Source: DASRZM01 sp035686365 (GTDB lineage: Bacteria > Pseudomonadota > Gammaproteobacteria > Xanthomonadales > Xanthomonadaceae). Taken from it: a DNA stretch of 25,800 bases. The notes under the pieces were generated by a model that was given only the letters and a program-made list of their open reading frames with translations, ran no database searches and was not told the DNA's origin. The position numbers and the translations under genes are program-made. Positions 1-6,779 of the stretch are shown here, piece after piece (the first letter of the stretch is position 1; the number at the start of each line of letters is the position of its first letter). The DNA lies in contig DASRZM010000113.1 of the NCBI GenBank assembly GCA_035686365.1, forward strand, positions 1 to 25,800. Reading direction: 5' to 3'.

Positions 1-72
1 GGACGCAGCCCCGGCAAGGGTGCATCGCAACCGTGCCGGTGGCTCCCGGGGCCGGAACCTTTCCAGCCCGCC

Positions 73-139
73 GATCGCGGCCAACGGCCGCTCCTACAGC
101 GGAATCGAGACCCTGTAGGAGCGGCCGTTGGCCGCGATC
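73..139. repeat. REP-type inverted pair (family A)
   Basis: Two 25-bp copies in opposite orientation, 73-97 (minus) and 115-139 (plus), separated by 17 bp. Each has a GTAGGA leader, a perfect 6-bp stem GCGGCC / GGCCGC closed by a GTT loop, and a GATC end. The pair could fold into one large hairpin. It lies downstream of the 3' end of the minus-strand DUF1761 gene. I see no gene in positions 1-256. Confidence 0.85.
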
Positions 140-256
140 AATGAAGCGAAATATGCGCAACCCGCCTCGACAAGAGTGCCGCACCGCGGCACGACCTACG
201 GAGCAGAACGTGCCGACGTGCACAGCCTCGCCAATCTCCCACACCGGCCCCGCCCC

Positions 257-652
257 TCAGTGCCACAGCCCCAGAATCAGCCCGAACAGGCCGAACTGCA
301 CCGTGTGGTAGCCGCCGTCGATCATCCACAGCAGCGCACTGCGGCGCGCGAACAGGTAGTTGATGCCGAAGCTGGAGGCCACCCAGCAGAATCCGGCGAC
401 CAGGCCGACCATCACCGCGTTGTCCAGCTGCGGCGCCGGCCCCAGGAACACCGCGAACACGAACGCGGCCAGCAGCGAGAACACCAGCGCACCGCCGAAC
501 ACCTGCACCGGATGCCCCCTGCCGGCCCGCTCGGCGTCCAGGCCCGACTCGCGCAGCCAGCGCTTGCCGAACAGCGGTCCGTACCACAGCCCGCCGAGCA
601 CGAAGCCCGAGAGCGCCGCCGCCAGCACCGCCCAAAGATTGACGCCCGCCAT
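257..652 (-). CDS. DUF1761 family membrane protein
   Basis: A predicted inner-membrane protein of 131 residues with about four hydrophobic segments. The first, near residues 4-24, runs into a GLWYGPLFGKRW motif, and the last follows a DGGYHTVQF motif. Both motifs are typical of the DUF1761 family, whose function is unknown. I chose the ATG at 652 because GGAGGT sits four bases upstream of it; the in-frame GTG at 658 has no spacing left for a ribosome site. The gene is divergent from the AMP nucleosidase, and the 151 bp between them hold a strong palindrome (704-738). Family assignment is from motif memory; no molecular role can be inferred. Confidence 0.8.
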   Translation of the reverse strand: MAGVNLWAVLAAALSGFVLGGLWYGPLFGKRWLRESGLDAERAGRGHPVQVFGGALVFSLLAAFVFAVFLGPAPQLDNAVMVGLVAGFCWVASSFGINYLFARRSALLWMIDGGYHTVQFGLFGLILGLWH

Positions 653-703
653 CTCCACCTCCGTCGTTGCCCGGCCACAGTCGCGCCAGTCTAAACTTGG
701 GAG

Positions 704-738
704 GGTCCGAACCGGTCCGTCCTGGACCGGTCCGGACC
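704..738. promoter_or_regulatory. 15-bp-stem palindrome between divergent genes
   Basis: Left arm 704-718 (GGTCCGAACCGGTCC) pairs with right arm 724-738 (GGACCGGTCCGGACC) at 14 of 15 positions, with a 5-nt loop. It lies between the divergent DUF1761 and AMP nucleosidase genes, so a terminator role is unlikely. It could be an operator or a REP-like element. The core GGTCCGGAC recurs at 2167-2227. Confidence 0.5.
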
Positions 739-803
739 CGCCGGATCAGGCCATTGCATGCCCGATCCGCGGGCGCAGCACCGGACAGGAGCACCGAGCG
801 CAG

Positions 804-1580
804 ATGGATACCAAGCACGCTATCGTCAGCAACTGGCTGCCGCGCTACACCGGCATCGCACTGGACGACTTCGGGCCCCACGTGCTGCTGACCAACTTCG
901 GCGGCTATCTGGACACCTTCTGCCGGCTCACCGGGGCCTCGCCGCAGGGCCTGGACCGGCCGATGCCCAACGCCACGATCGACGGCCTGACCATGATCAA
1001 CTTCGGCATGGGCAGCTCCAACGCGGCCACAGCAATAGACCTGCTCTCGGCGATCGAGCCGCGCGCGGTGCTGTTCCTGGGCAAGTGCGGCGGGTTGAAG
1101 AAGAAGAACGCGATCGGCGACCTGGTGCTGCCGATCGCGGCGATCCGGGGCGAGGGCACCTCCAACGACTACCTGCTGCCGGAGGTGCCGGCGCTGCCGG
1201 CATTCCAGCTGCAGCGCGCGGTCTCCACGATGATCCGCGACCTGGGCCACGACTACTGGACCGGTACCGTCTACACCACCAACCGCCGGGTCTGGGAACA
1301 CGACATGGAGTTCAAGAAGTACCTGCGCAGGACGCGCTGCATGGCGATCGACATGGAAACGGCAACGATCTTCTCGACCGCGTTCGCCAACGGCATCCCG
1401 GCGGGCGCGCTGCTGCTGGTCTCCGACCAGCCGATGGTGGCCGAAGGCGTCAAGACCGAGGCCAGCGACCGCGCGGTCACCGAGCACTTCGTGGAGTCCC
1501 ACATCCAGGTCGGTATCGAGGCGCTGAAGCTGATCCGGCGACGCGGCAAGAGCGTCAAGCACCTGCGCTTCGACGAGTAG
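804..1580 (+). CDS. amn: AMP nucleosidase, short form
   Basis: Predicted to hydrolyse AMP to adenine and ribose 5-phosphate, or a closely related nucleotide, in the cytoplasm. The 258-residue protein has the nucleoside phosphorylase fold signatures: GKCGGLKKKNAIGDLVLP in the first half, the MET motif in AIDMETATIF, and the late acidic SDQPMVAEG segment. It corresponds only to the catalytic domain. The classical E. coli Amn is about 484 residues with an extra N-terminal regulatory domain, absent here. The ATG at 804 is preceded by AGGAG at 787-791. The open frame runs upstream to 360, but that part is antisense to the DUF1761 gene and does not look like the family. A different nucleosidase substrate is possible. 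Confidence 0.85.
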   Translation: MDTKHAIVSNWLPRYTGIALDDFGPHVLLTNFGGYLDTFCRLTGASPQGLDRPMPNATIDGLTMINFGMGSSNAATAIDLLSAIEPRAVLFLGKCGGLKKKNAIGDLVLPIAAIRGEGTSNDYLLPEVPALPAFQLQRAVSTMIRDLGHDYWTGTVYTTNRRVWEHDMEFKKYLRRTRCMAIDMETATIFSTAFANGIPAGALLLVSDQPMVAEGVKTEASDRAVTEHFVESHIQVGIEALKLIRRRGKSVKHLRFDE

Positions 1581-1639
1581 GCCCGGACCAAAGCCACTCT
1601 CCCCCCGGGAGCGGCTCCGTCATCAGGGACAGCCGGCGG

Positions 1640-1948
1640 TCACCAGACGAAGTTCAACGAGATCACGTCCGGCTCGTCCTTGCCGGCGGTGAAGCGCACG
1701 CGGCAGTCGAAGGTCTGGGTGTACTCGCGCGGCAGGCCCGGATCGAACACGATCGGCGCGCTCACGTGCATCAGGTCGGCCTGTTCCTCGGTCACGCCCG
1801 CGCGCATCTCGGCCTCGGAAATGCGGTAGTTCTTGTTGGCCAGCTTTTCGGCAATGGCCGCCTTGCAGGCGGCGATGGCGTGGTCGCTGTCGCCGCCGCC
1901 GCAGGCGCTGAGCGCGAGTGCCGCCAGGACCAGCAAGGCTGTGCGCAT
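1640..1948 (-). CDS. small putative lipoprotein
   Basis: A 102-residue predicted lipoprotein. The N-terminus MRTALLVLAALALSAC carries a lipobox ending LSAC with the lipidated cysteine at residue 16, followed by GGGDSD, so sorting to the outer membrane is likely. The mature part has two more cysteines (in AACK and in FDCRV), which may form a disulfide. I recognise no domain. An AGGGGA ribosome site lies upstream of the ATG. It converges on the AMP nucleosidase, with 59 bp between the stops, and stands alone otherwise. The function is unknown. Confidence 0.75.
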   Translation of the reverse strand: MRTALLVLAALALSACGGGDSDHAIAACKAAIAEKLANKNYRISEAEMRAGVTEEQADLMHVSAPIVFDPGLPREYTQTFDCRVRFTAGKDEPDVISLNFVW

Positions 1949-2166
1949 GGTTCGGTCCCCTGTGACCGGGCTGTCCGGCCCCTGCGTTTTGCGGTGCCGC
2001 TCGGGTACGTCGTCAATCGCCCGTCATCGCGGTCACGCTACCGCAATCGCCGGGAACTGTCATCCGGCGAGCGCTCGCAATCGGCGTGCTGCACTGCACG
2101 ATCGGCAGCCGCCGTCACTGGCACGCTCCCGGGCCGAGGGCATGGTGTCGGCGCGCCGGCGAAACG

Positions 2167-2227
2167 GGTCCGGACGGTTGGCGGGCCCGATCCTTGTGAA
2201 CAGGTCCGGACGGATGCGTTCGGACCT
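2167..2227. repeat. GGTCCGGACGG direct repeats with palindromic end
   Basis: GGTCCGGACGG occurs at 2167-2177 and 2203-2213. The second copy also pairs with CGGACCT at 2221-2227. The element lies immediately after the stop of the minus-strand glutaredoxin gene and could help end its transcript, although there is no U-tract. It shares its core with the palindrome at 704-738. Confidence 0.4.
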
Positions 2228-2231
2228 CGCC

Positions 2232-3161
2232 TCAGTACACGGGCACGCCCGGATCGATCTCGCGCGACCAGGCGTCGATGCCGCCCTCGACGTTGAATAC
2301 GGCCGAGAAACCCTGCTGGCGGAAATGCTCGGCGGCCGGTCGCGAGGAATTGCCGTGATGGCATACGAACGCCAGCGGCGTCCCCCTGGGCAGCTGCAGC
2401 AGGCGGTCGTGGCTGTCCGCATCGAGCACCTCGTGTGGTCCCGGGAACCGCGCCAGGGCGCGGTCGGCGGCCGGTCGCACGTCCACCACCGTGATGCCGC
2501 CGGCGGCGATGCGTTCGGCCAGGGCCTGCACCGAGAGCGGCTGCACCGGCGGCGGCGCGTTGGGATTGTTGATCGCCAGCCCGGCCCCGCGCACGTCCTC
2601 GACCCAGTCGATCTGCAGCCCGTCGACGCGGGCGACGCTGGCCAGGTCCAGATGCACGCGGATGCCCTTGTCCTGGGCGACGATCTCGCCCCCGGACACC
2701 GGCTTGAGGTGGAACTGCGCGTTGAACTGCGGATCGACCGACAGGTGCAGCGCCAGGTCCGGGTCGTCGGCCTGCATCGCCGCCGAGATGGCCTTCGCGG
2801 CGGCCTCGCTGATGGTGATCTTCGGCGGAGTGCGGTCGGGCTCGGGCAGGCCCAGCAGCTGGTGCAGCTCGCCGGTGTTGAGCATCTGCTCGATGATGTC
2901 ACTGCCGCCGACCAGCTCGCCGCCCACGTACAGCTGCGGGATCGTGGGCCAGTTGCCGTAGGCCTTGATGCCGTCGCGGATCTCCGGGTCGGCCAGCACG
3001 TCGACGCTGGCGTAGTCGTCCACCAGCGCGGACAGGATGCCCGCCGCCTTGGCCGAGAACCCGCATTGCGGTGCGCCAGGGCTGCCCTTCATGAACAGCA
3101 CGACGCGGTGGTCGGACAGCAGGGCGTCGATGCGCTGGCGCAGGGAGGGGGCCAGAGTCAT
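2232..3161 (-). CDS. Grx4-type monothiol glutaredoxin / A-type-like / rhodanese fusion
   Basis: A 309-residue three-domain protein. Residues 1-105 are a monothiol glutaredoxin with the CGFS site (Cys33), the cis-proline WPTIPQLYVGG and GGSDI, features used to bind a glutathione-ligated [2Fe-2S] cluster. Residues 113-203 resemble an A-type Fe-S carrier (HesB/IscA), including DWVEDVRGAGLAINNPNA, but contain no cysteine. Residues 215-309 are a rhodanese domain with active-site loop CHHGNSSR (Cys267) and the usual NVEGGIDAW ending. Only two cysteines exist in the whole protein. A role in Fe-S cluster delivery or sulfur relay is inferred. The ATG at 3161 gives the length I recall for Xanthomonas homologues; another ATG at 3176 adds five residues that repeat the MTLAP start. 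The start region lies about 90 bp from the divergent deacetylase start. Confidence 0.88.
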   Translation of the reverse strand: MTLAPSLRQRIDALLSDHRVVLFMKGSPGAPQCGFSAKAAGILSALVDDYASVDVLADPEIRDGIKAYGNWPTIPQLYVGGELVGGSDIIEQMLNTGELHQLLGLPEPDRTPPKITISEAAAKAISAAMQADDPDLALHLSVDPQFNAQFHLKPVSGGEIVAQDKGIRVHLDLASVARVDGLQIDWVEDVRGAGLAINNPNAPPPVQPLSVQALAERIAAGGITVVDVRPAADRALARFPGPHEVLDADSHDRLLQLPRGTPLAFVCHHGNSSRPAAEHFRQQGFSAVFNVEGGIDAWSREIDPGVPVY

Positions 3162-3252
3162 AGGGGCGAGGGTCATGGGATTGCGTACCGGTTCGAATGA
3201 AAGCGTTCTATTGTATCCACCAGTCTCGGAACGGGAGCTTGCCAGGGTGTCC

Positions 3253-4134
3253 ATGGGACCGCGGCCATTGCTGGTGGTGATCATTGCCGGACACCTGGCC
3301 GGGCTGGCGGCCGCCGTGGGCGGCGCCTGGGCCGTCGCAGTGGTGACGGTGGTCGGCGTGCACATGGCCTACCTGTGGGCGGCCCTGTATCCGCACTCGC
3401 GGGGTTTCGGGCCGGTCTTGCGGCGGCTGCCGGCGGGCAGCGCGGGCGTGTGGCTGACCATCGACGATGGGCCATCGGAGGACACCCTGGCGCTGCTGGA
3501 CCTGCTCGATCGCCACGGTGCCCGCGCCAGCTTCTTCCTGGTCGCACATCGTGCGCAGGCGCGCCCGGAGCTGGTGCGCGAGATCGTGCGCCGCGGCCAC
3601 GGGTTGGGCAACCACACCCTGAGCCATCCGGTCGGTGGCTTCTGGCTGCCGGCACCGCGCACCACCGCGCACGAGATCGGCGCGGCACAGCGTTGCCTGG
3701 AGCAGCTCGCCGGCGTCGCCCCGCGCTGGTTCCGCAGCCCGGTCGGGATCTGCAATCCCTGGGTCGAGCCGGCCCTGGCCGCCGCCGGGCTGCGGCGCGT
3801 GTCGTGGAGCGTGCGCGGCTACGATGCGATGGACCGGGACAGCGCGCGCGTGTTTGCGCGCATTGTGTCCGGGCTGCGGCCGGGGGCGATTGTGCTGCTG
3901 CACGAAGGCCTGGCACCCGGCGTGGCAGTGGAGAACCTGCAGCGCATCCTCCACGAACTGCAGCGGCGGCAGCTGCGCACGCTGCTCCCGTCTACAGCTA
4001 CTCCTCCGGCGCCGGTTCCAGCAGTCGCCGCGCCACCGGCAGAGCCTGGTCGGTCCACTGCGCGTACATCTGCGCCGAGGGATGCAGGCCGTCGGCGGCC
4101 ACCATCGGCTTCTGCGCCCCGCGGGCCCGGCTGA
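3253..4134 (+). CDS. membrane-anchored polysaccharide deacetylase (NodB domain)
   Basis: A predicted metal-dependent N- or O-deacetylase acting on an envelope glycan. Residues 5-45 form two hydrophobic segments. The NodB domain follows with all its motifs: TIDDGPS (Asp71, Asp72), HTLSH (metal ligands His121 and His125), RSPVG (Arg161) and LLHEG (His217). The ATG at 3253 fits the hydrophobic start; a GTG two codons earlier is an alternative. The recognisable domain ends near residue 245. The last 45 or so residues are Pro/Ala/Arg-rich low-complexity sequence encoded opposite the end of the SGNH hydrolase gene, overlapping it by 137 bp. This tail may be read-through created by loss of an earlier stop. 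The substrate cannot be told. Confidence 0.85.
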   Translation: MGPRPLLVVIIAGHLAGLAAAVGGAWAVAVVTVVGVHMAYLWAALYPHSRGFGPVLRRLPAGSAGVWLTIDDGPSEDTLALLDLLDRHGARASFFLVAHRAQARPELVREIVRRGHGLGNHTLSHPVGGFWLPAPRTTAHEIGAAQRCLEQLAGVAPRWFRSPVGICNPWVEPALAAAGLRRVSWSVRGYDAMDRDSARVFARIVSGLRPGAIVLLHEGLAPGVAVENLQRILHELQRRQLRTLLPSTATPPAPVPAVAAPPAEPGRSTARTSAPRDAGRRRPPSASAPRGPG

Positions 4135-4762
4135 CCGGCGCGATATCGACGAAGGCCACCCCGCGCGCCTCGGCGATCGCGCGCGCGGTGGCGTTGTAGG
4201 CGTCGAGTTCGCGCGCGACCTGCGCAGTGTCGCGGCCGCTGCCGTGCCCGAACGGCGTCACGCCCCAGTCCGGGATCGCCAGCACCAGCACCCGGCCGGG
4301 CCGGTTGCCGGCCAGCCCGATCGCGCGCGCCAGCAGCTCGGCGAACTCGCCGCGATAGTCCTCCACGCTGCGGCCGCGGTACTGGTTGTTGACGCCGATC
4401 AGCAGCGAGACCAGGTCGTAGGGCGGGTCCAGTCCGGCCGCGTCCATCGCCGCGGAGAGCTCGTCGGTGGTCCAGCCGGTGGCGGCCACGATGCGCGGCG
4501 GCGCGAGCGCGATGCCGTGCGCGCGCAGGCCCGCGGCCAGCTGCACCGGCCAGCGCCCGGATTCGGGCACCGACTCGCCGATGGTGTAGGAGTCGCCCAG
4601 CGCCAGGTAGCGCAGCGGCGCGTCGCTTTCGTTCGCGTGCACGGAAACGCTCATCGCGATCAGCAGCCAGAGGAAAAAAAGAAAAGCCCCTCTACGCCCG
4701 GGAGAGGGGAGCGCCGGCGTTCGTGCCGGGGGGCGAGCGCTCGAACGCGGGTCAGGCGACAT
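3998..4762 (-). CDS. exported SGNH/GDSL-family hydrolase
   Basis: A predicted periplasmic esterase or lipase-like hydrolase. In the 254-residue reading, block I is ALGDSYT (nucleophile Ser58), block III is GVNN (123-126) and block V is DGLHPS (Asp224, His227). A signal peptide core FLFFLWLLIAMSVSVHA ends at about Ala43. The ATG at 4762 overlaps the alaA stop by 11 bp, which suggests translational coupling. However, codons 18-31 of this reading coincide with a terminator-like hairpin and U-tract (4672-4709). The next ATG (4654) would avoid the hairpin but cut off the signal peptide. The 3' end overlaps the convergent deacetylase gene. The substrate is unknown. Confidence 0.82.
   Translation of the reverse strand: MSPDPRSSARPPARTPALPSPGRRGAFLFFLWLLIAMSVSVHANESDAPLRYLALGDSYTIGESVPESGRWPVQLAAGLRAHGIALAPPRIVAATGWTTDELSAAMDAAGLDPPYDLVSLLIGVNNQYRGRSVEDYRGEFAELLARAIGLAGNRPGRVLVLAIPDWGVTPFGHGSGRDTAQVARELDAYNATARAIAEARGVAFVDIAPVSRARGAQKPMVAADGLHPSAQMYAQWTDQALPVARRLLEPAPEE
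4672..4709 (-). terminator. terminator-like hairpin inside the SGNH leader codons
   Basis: On the minus strand CCCCTCT pairs perfectly with AGAGGGG across a 9-nt loop, followed directly by CTTTTCTTTTTTTCC. This is the classic shape of an intrinsic terminator, 43 bp after the alaA stop. It nevertheless falls within the only SGNH reading frame that preserves a signal peptide; the U-rich tail encodes part of its Phe/Leu core. Confidence 0.6.
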
Positions 4763-5996
4763 GGCGACGCGCCCGGCCCGGGCGCATGCGAGCGAGCCGA
4801 CGGTCGATACGCACGAACACCTCGCGGATCTGCGCGGGCTCGGGCAGCAGGGTGACCCGGAAGTGGTCGCGGTAGCGCACGTTGAAACTGGAGCCGGGCA
4901 CCACCAGCACGTGCTCGCGCTCGAGCAGCTCGACCGCGAAGCGGTGGTCGTCGAAGCCCGGCAGCGACTGCGCGTCCACGCCGACGAAGGCGTACAGGGC
5001 GCCCTGCGGCGCCACCACGCGCAGGTACGGCGAGGCCGCGCAGGCCTCGATCACGGCGCGACGCGCCTCGTGCAGCCGTCCGCCCGGTGCGGTCAGCGGC
5101 GAGATCGTGTCCGGGCCCTGAAGTGCCGCCGGGACCGCCCACTGGCCGGGCACGTTCGCGCACAGGCGCAGCGCACCGAGCAGGTCCAGCGCGTGGTGGA
5201 ACTCGCCGCCGGCGATCGGGTCGCCCGACAGCGCCATCCATCCCACGCGGTAGCCGCAGGCGCGGTGCACTTTCGAGAGCCCGCCGAAGGACAGGCACGG
5301 CAGCTCGCCGGCCAGCGGCGCCAGCGGTTCGAAGCGGGCGCCCTCGTAGACGACGCCGTCGTAGATCTCGTCGACCATCAGCAGCAGCCGGTGGCGCGCG
5401 GCGATCTCCACCAGCCGCTGCAGCAGCGCGCGCGGGTAGGTCGCGCCGGTGGGGTTGTTGGGGTTGATGATCACCAGCGCGCGGGTGTGCGGCGTCACCA
5501 GGGCCTCGACCGCGTCCGGGTCGGGCACGAAGGCGGCTTCGGGCCGGCACGGGTAGTGCACCGCCACGCCGTCGTTGAGCAGGGTGGCGGCGGTCCACAG
5601 CGGATAGTCGGGGCTGGGCAGCAGCACTTCGTCGCCGGGGTTGAGCAGGGCCCGCAGCGACAGGTCGATCAGCTCCGAGACGCCGTTGCCGACGAACACG
5701 TGGTTGGCGGTCATGCCGTGCACGCCGCGACGGCGGTGCAGCGAGGCGACGGCCTCGCGCGCTTCCGGCAGGCCCTGCTGGTGGCAGTACGGATCGCTCT
5801 CGCCCAGGTGCGCGGCGATCGCCGCCTGCAGGTGCTCGGGCGCGCGGAATCCGAAGGCGCCCGGGTTGCCGATGTTGAGCTTGATCAGCGTGTGCCCCTG
5901 CGCCTCCAGGTCGCGGGCCCGCCGGGCCAGCTCGCCGCGGATCTCGTAACGCACTTCGGACAGGCGTTGGCGGGTCTGGACAGGGGGCTGCGGCAT
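4752..5996 (-). CDS. alaA: alanine aminotransferase AlaA
   Basis: A PLP-dependent class I/II aminotransferase of 414 residues, predicted to interconvert alanine and 2-oxoglutarate with pyruvate and glutamate in the cytoplasm. It resembles E. coli AlaA along its whole length: YEIRG near the start, KLNIGNPGAFGF, FVGNGVSELI, SPDYPLWTAA, IINPNNPTGA, MVDEIYDG, the PLP-lysine region GLSKVHRACGYRVGWM, LRLCANVPGQ and the late GALYAFVGVDA. The start at 5996 matches the family N-terminus. It overlaps the SGNH start by 11 bp and is followed by a terminator-like hairpin. Upstream lies the 38-bp tandem repeat array. Confidence 0.92.
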   Translation of the reverse strand: MPQPPVQTRQRLSEVRYEIRGELARRARDLEAQGHTLIKLNIGNPGAFGFRAPEHLQAAIAAHLGESDPYCHQQGLPEAREAVASLHRRRGVHGMTANHVFVGNGVSELIDLSLRALLNPGDEVLLPSPDYPLWTAATLLNDGVAVHYPCRPEAAFVPDPDAVEALVTPHTRALVIINPNNPTGATYPRALLQRLVEIAARHRLLLMVDEIYDGVVYEGARFEPLAPLAGELPCLSFGGLSKVHRACGYRVGWMALSGDPIAGGEFHHALDLLGALRLCANVPGQWAVPAALQGPDTISPLTAPGGRLHEARRAVIEACAASPYLRVVAPQGALYAFVGVDAQSLPGFDDHRFAVELLEREHVLVVPGSSFNVRYRDHFRVTLLPEPAQIREVFVRIDRRLARMRPGRARRHVA

Positions 5997-6112
5997 CGGG
6001 ATCGAGCGGAACGGAGCGGTTTCGCGCGGAGCCTACCCGATTCCCGCGATCGCGGCGACGCGGGCGGTGATGCGTGCGCGCGGCTGCGCCGCGCGACCCC
6101 TCCCCAACCCTC

Positions 6113-6294
6113 CCCTTCGCTGCGCGAAAGGGAGGGGGACGTCGTTCGGGCCCTTCGCTGCGCGAAAGGGAGGGGGACGTCGTTCGGGCCCTTCGCTGCG
6201 CGAAAGGGAGTGGGACGTCGTTCGGGCCCTTCGCTGCGCGAAAGGAAGGGGGACGTCGTTCGGGCCCTTCGCTGCGCGAAAGGGAGGGGGACGA
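6113..6294. repeat. 38-bp tandem repeat array, five units
   Basis: Units begin with CCCTTCGC at 6113, 6151, 6189, 6227 and 6265, exactly 38 bp apart; the fifth breaks off at about 6294. Only single substitutions separate them (a T in unit 3, an A in unit 4). Each contains CCCTTCGC-TGC-GCGAAAGGG, a hairpin with one bulged A. There are no unique spacers, so it is not a CRISPR array. It fills most of the 337-bp gap between alaA and the DUF4345 gene, both on the minus strand. I see no gene in it. Confidence 0.93.
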
Positions 6295-6333
6295 TATCGG
6301 GAGCCTTCGCCGGCGGCGAAATGCAGGCAGGCG

Positions 6334-6720
6334 TCAGGGCCGGCGCAGCCGCAGCGAGACCACCGCCAGCACCAGCACTACCAGCTCGGTCAGCCAGGCG
6401 AACCACAGCATGCGCGGGCCGCCGCCGGCCAGCAGCAGGCCGATCGCGCGGGCGCCGGCCAGGCCGCCGAACGCGGCCACGCACAGCCAAAGCCCGAAAC
6501 CCCGCCAGGCCGGATTCACGGCGGCGTACAGCAGCAGCAGGCCGAGCCCGATTTCCAGCCCGCCGTAGAAGGCGCGGATCTCGATGTCGGCGCCGGCACC
6601 CGAGACCTGCAGCCCCACCCAGTCCATCACCGGCAGCGGTGCCACCAGCAGGGCGATGCCGAAGCCCAGGAATCCGAGCCCGGCAATCCACAGCGTCGCG
6701 ATCGGGAGCCAGTTCGCCAT
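6334..6720 (-). CDS. DUF4345 family membrane protein
   Basis: A 128-residue predicted inner-membrane protein with four hydrophobic segments, near residues 5-30, 50-68, 74-97 and 104-124. The motif EIRAFYGGLEIGLGLLLLYA is characteristic of the DUF4345 family, which has no known biochemical role. The ATG at 6720 is the first in frame. The gene diverges from rsgA with only 59 bp between the starts. Downstream lies the 38-bp tandem repeat. The assignment is to the family only. Confidence 0.8.
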   Translation of the reverse strand: MANWLPIATLWIAGLGFLGFGIALLVAPLPVMDWVGLQVSGAGADIEIRAFYGGLEIGLGLLLLYAAVNPAWRGFGLWLCVAAFGGLAGARAIGLLLAGGGPRMLWFAWLTELVVLVLAVVSLRLRRP

Positions 6721-6767
6721 GGCCGACAGCGTACTCCCTGGCGCGCGGAGCGGGCAGGTTCCGGCGC

Positions 6768-6773
6768 TACAAT
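6768..6773 (+). promoter_or_regulatory. putative -10 box of a leaderless rsgA transcript
   Basis: TACAAT (5 of 6 matches to TATAAT) ends seven bases before the GTG start at 6780, so transcription would begin at or within one or two bases of the start codon. No Shine-Dalgarno sequence is visible before that GTG. I see no convincing -35 box. Confidence 0.45.
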
Positions 6774-6779
6774 CGGCCG

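Noticed and set aside
6113..6294. Possible CRISPR array
   Set aside because: The units are contiguous, with no unique spacers, and no cas genes are present.
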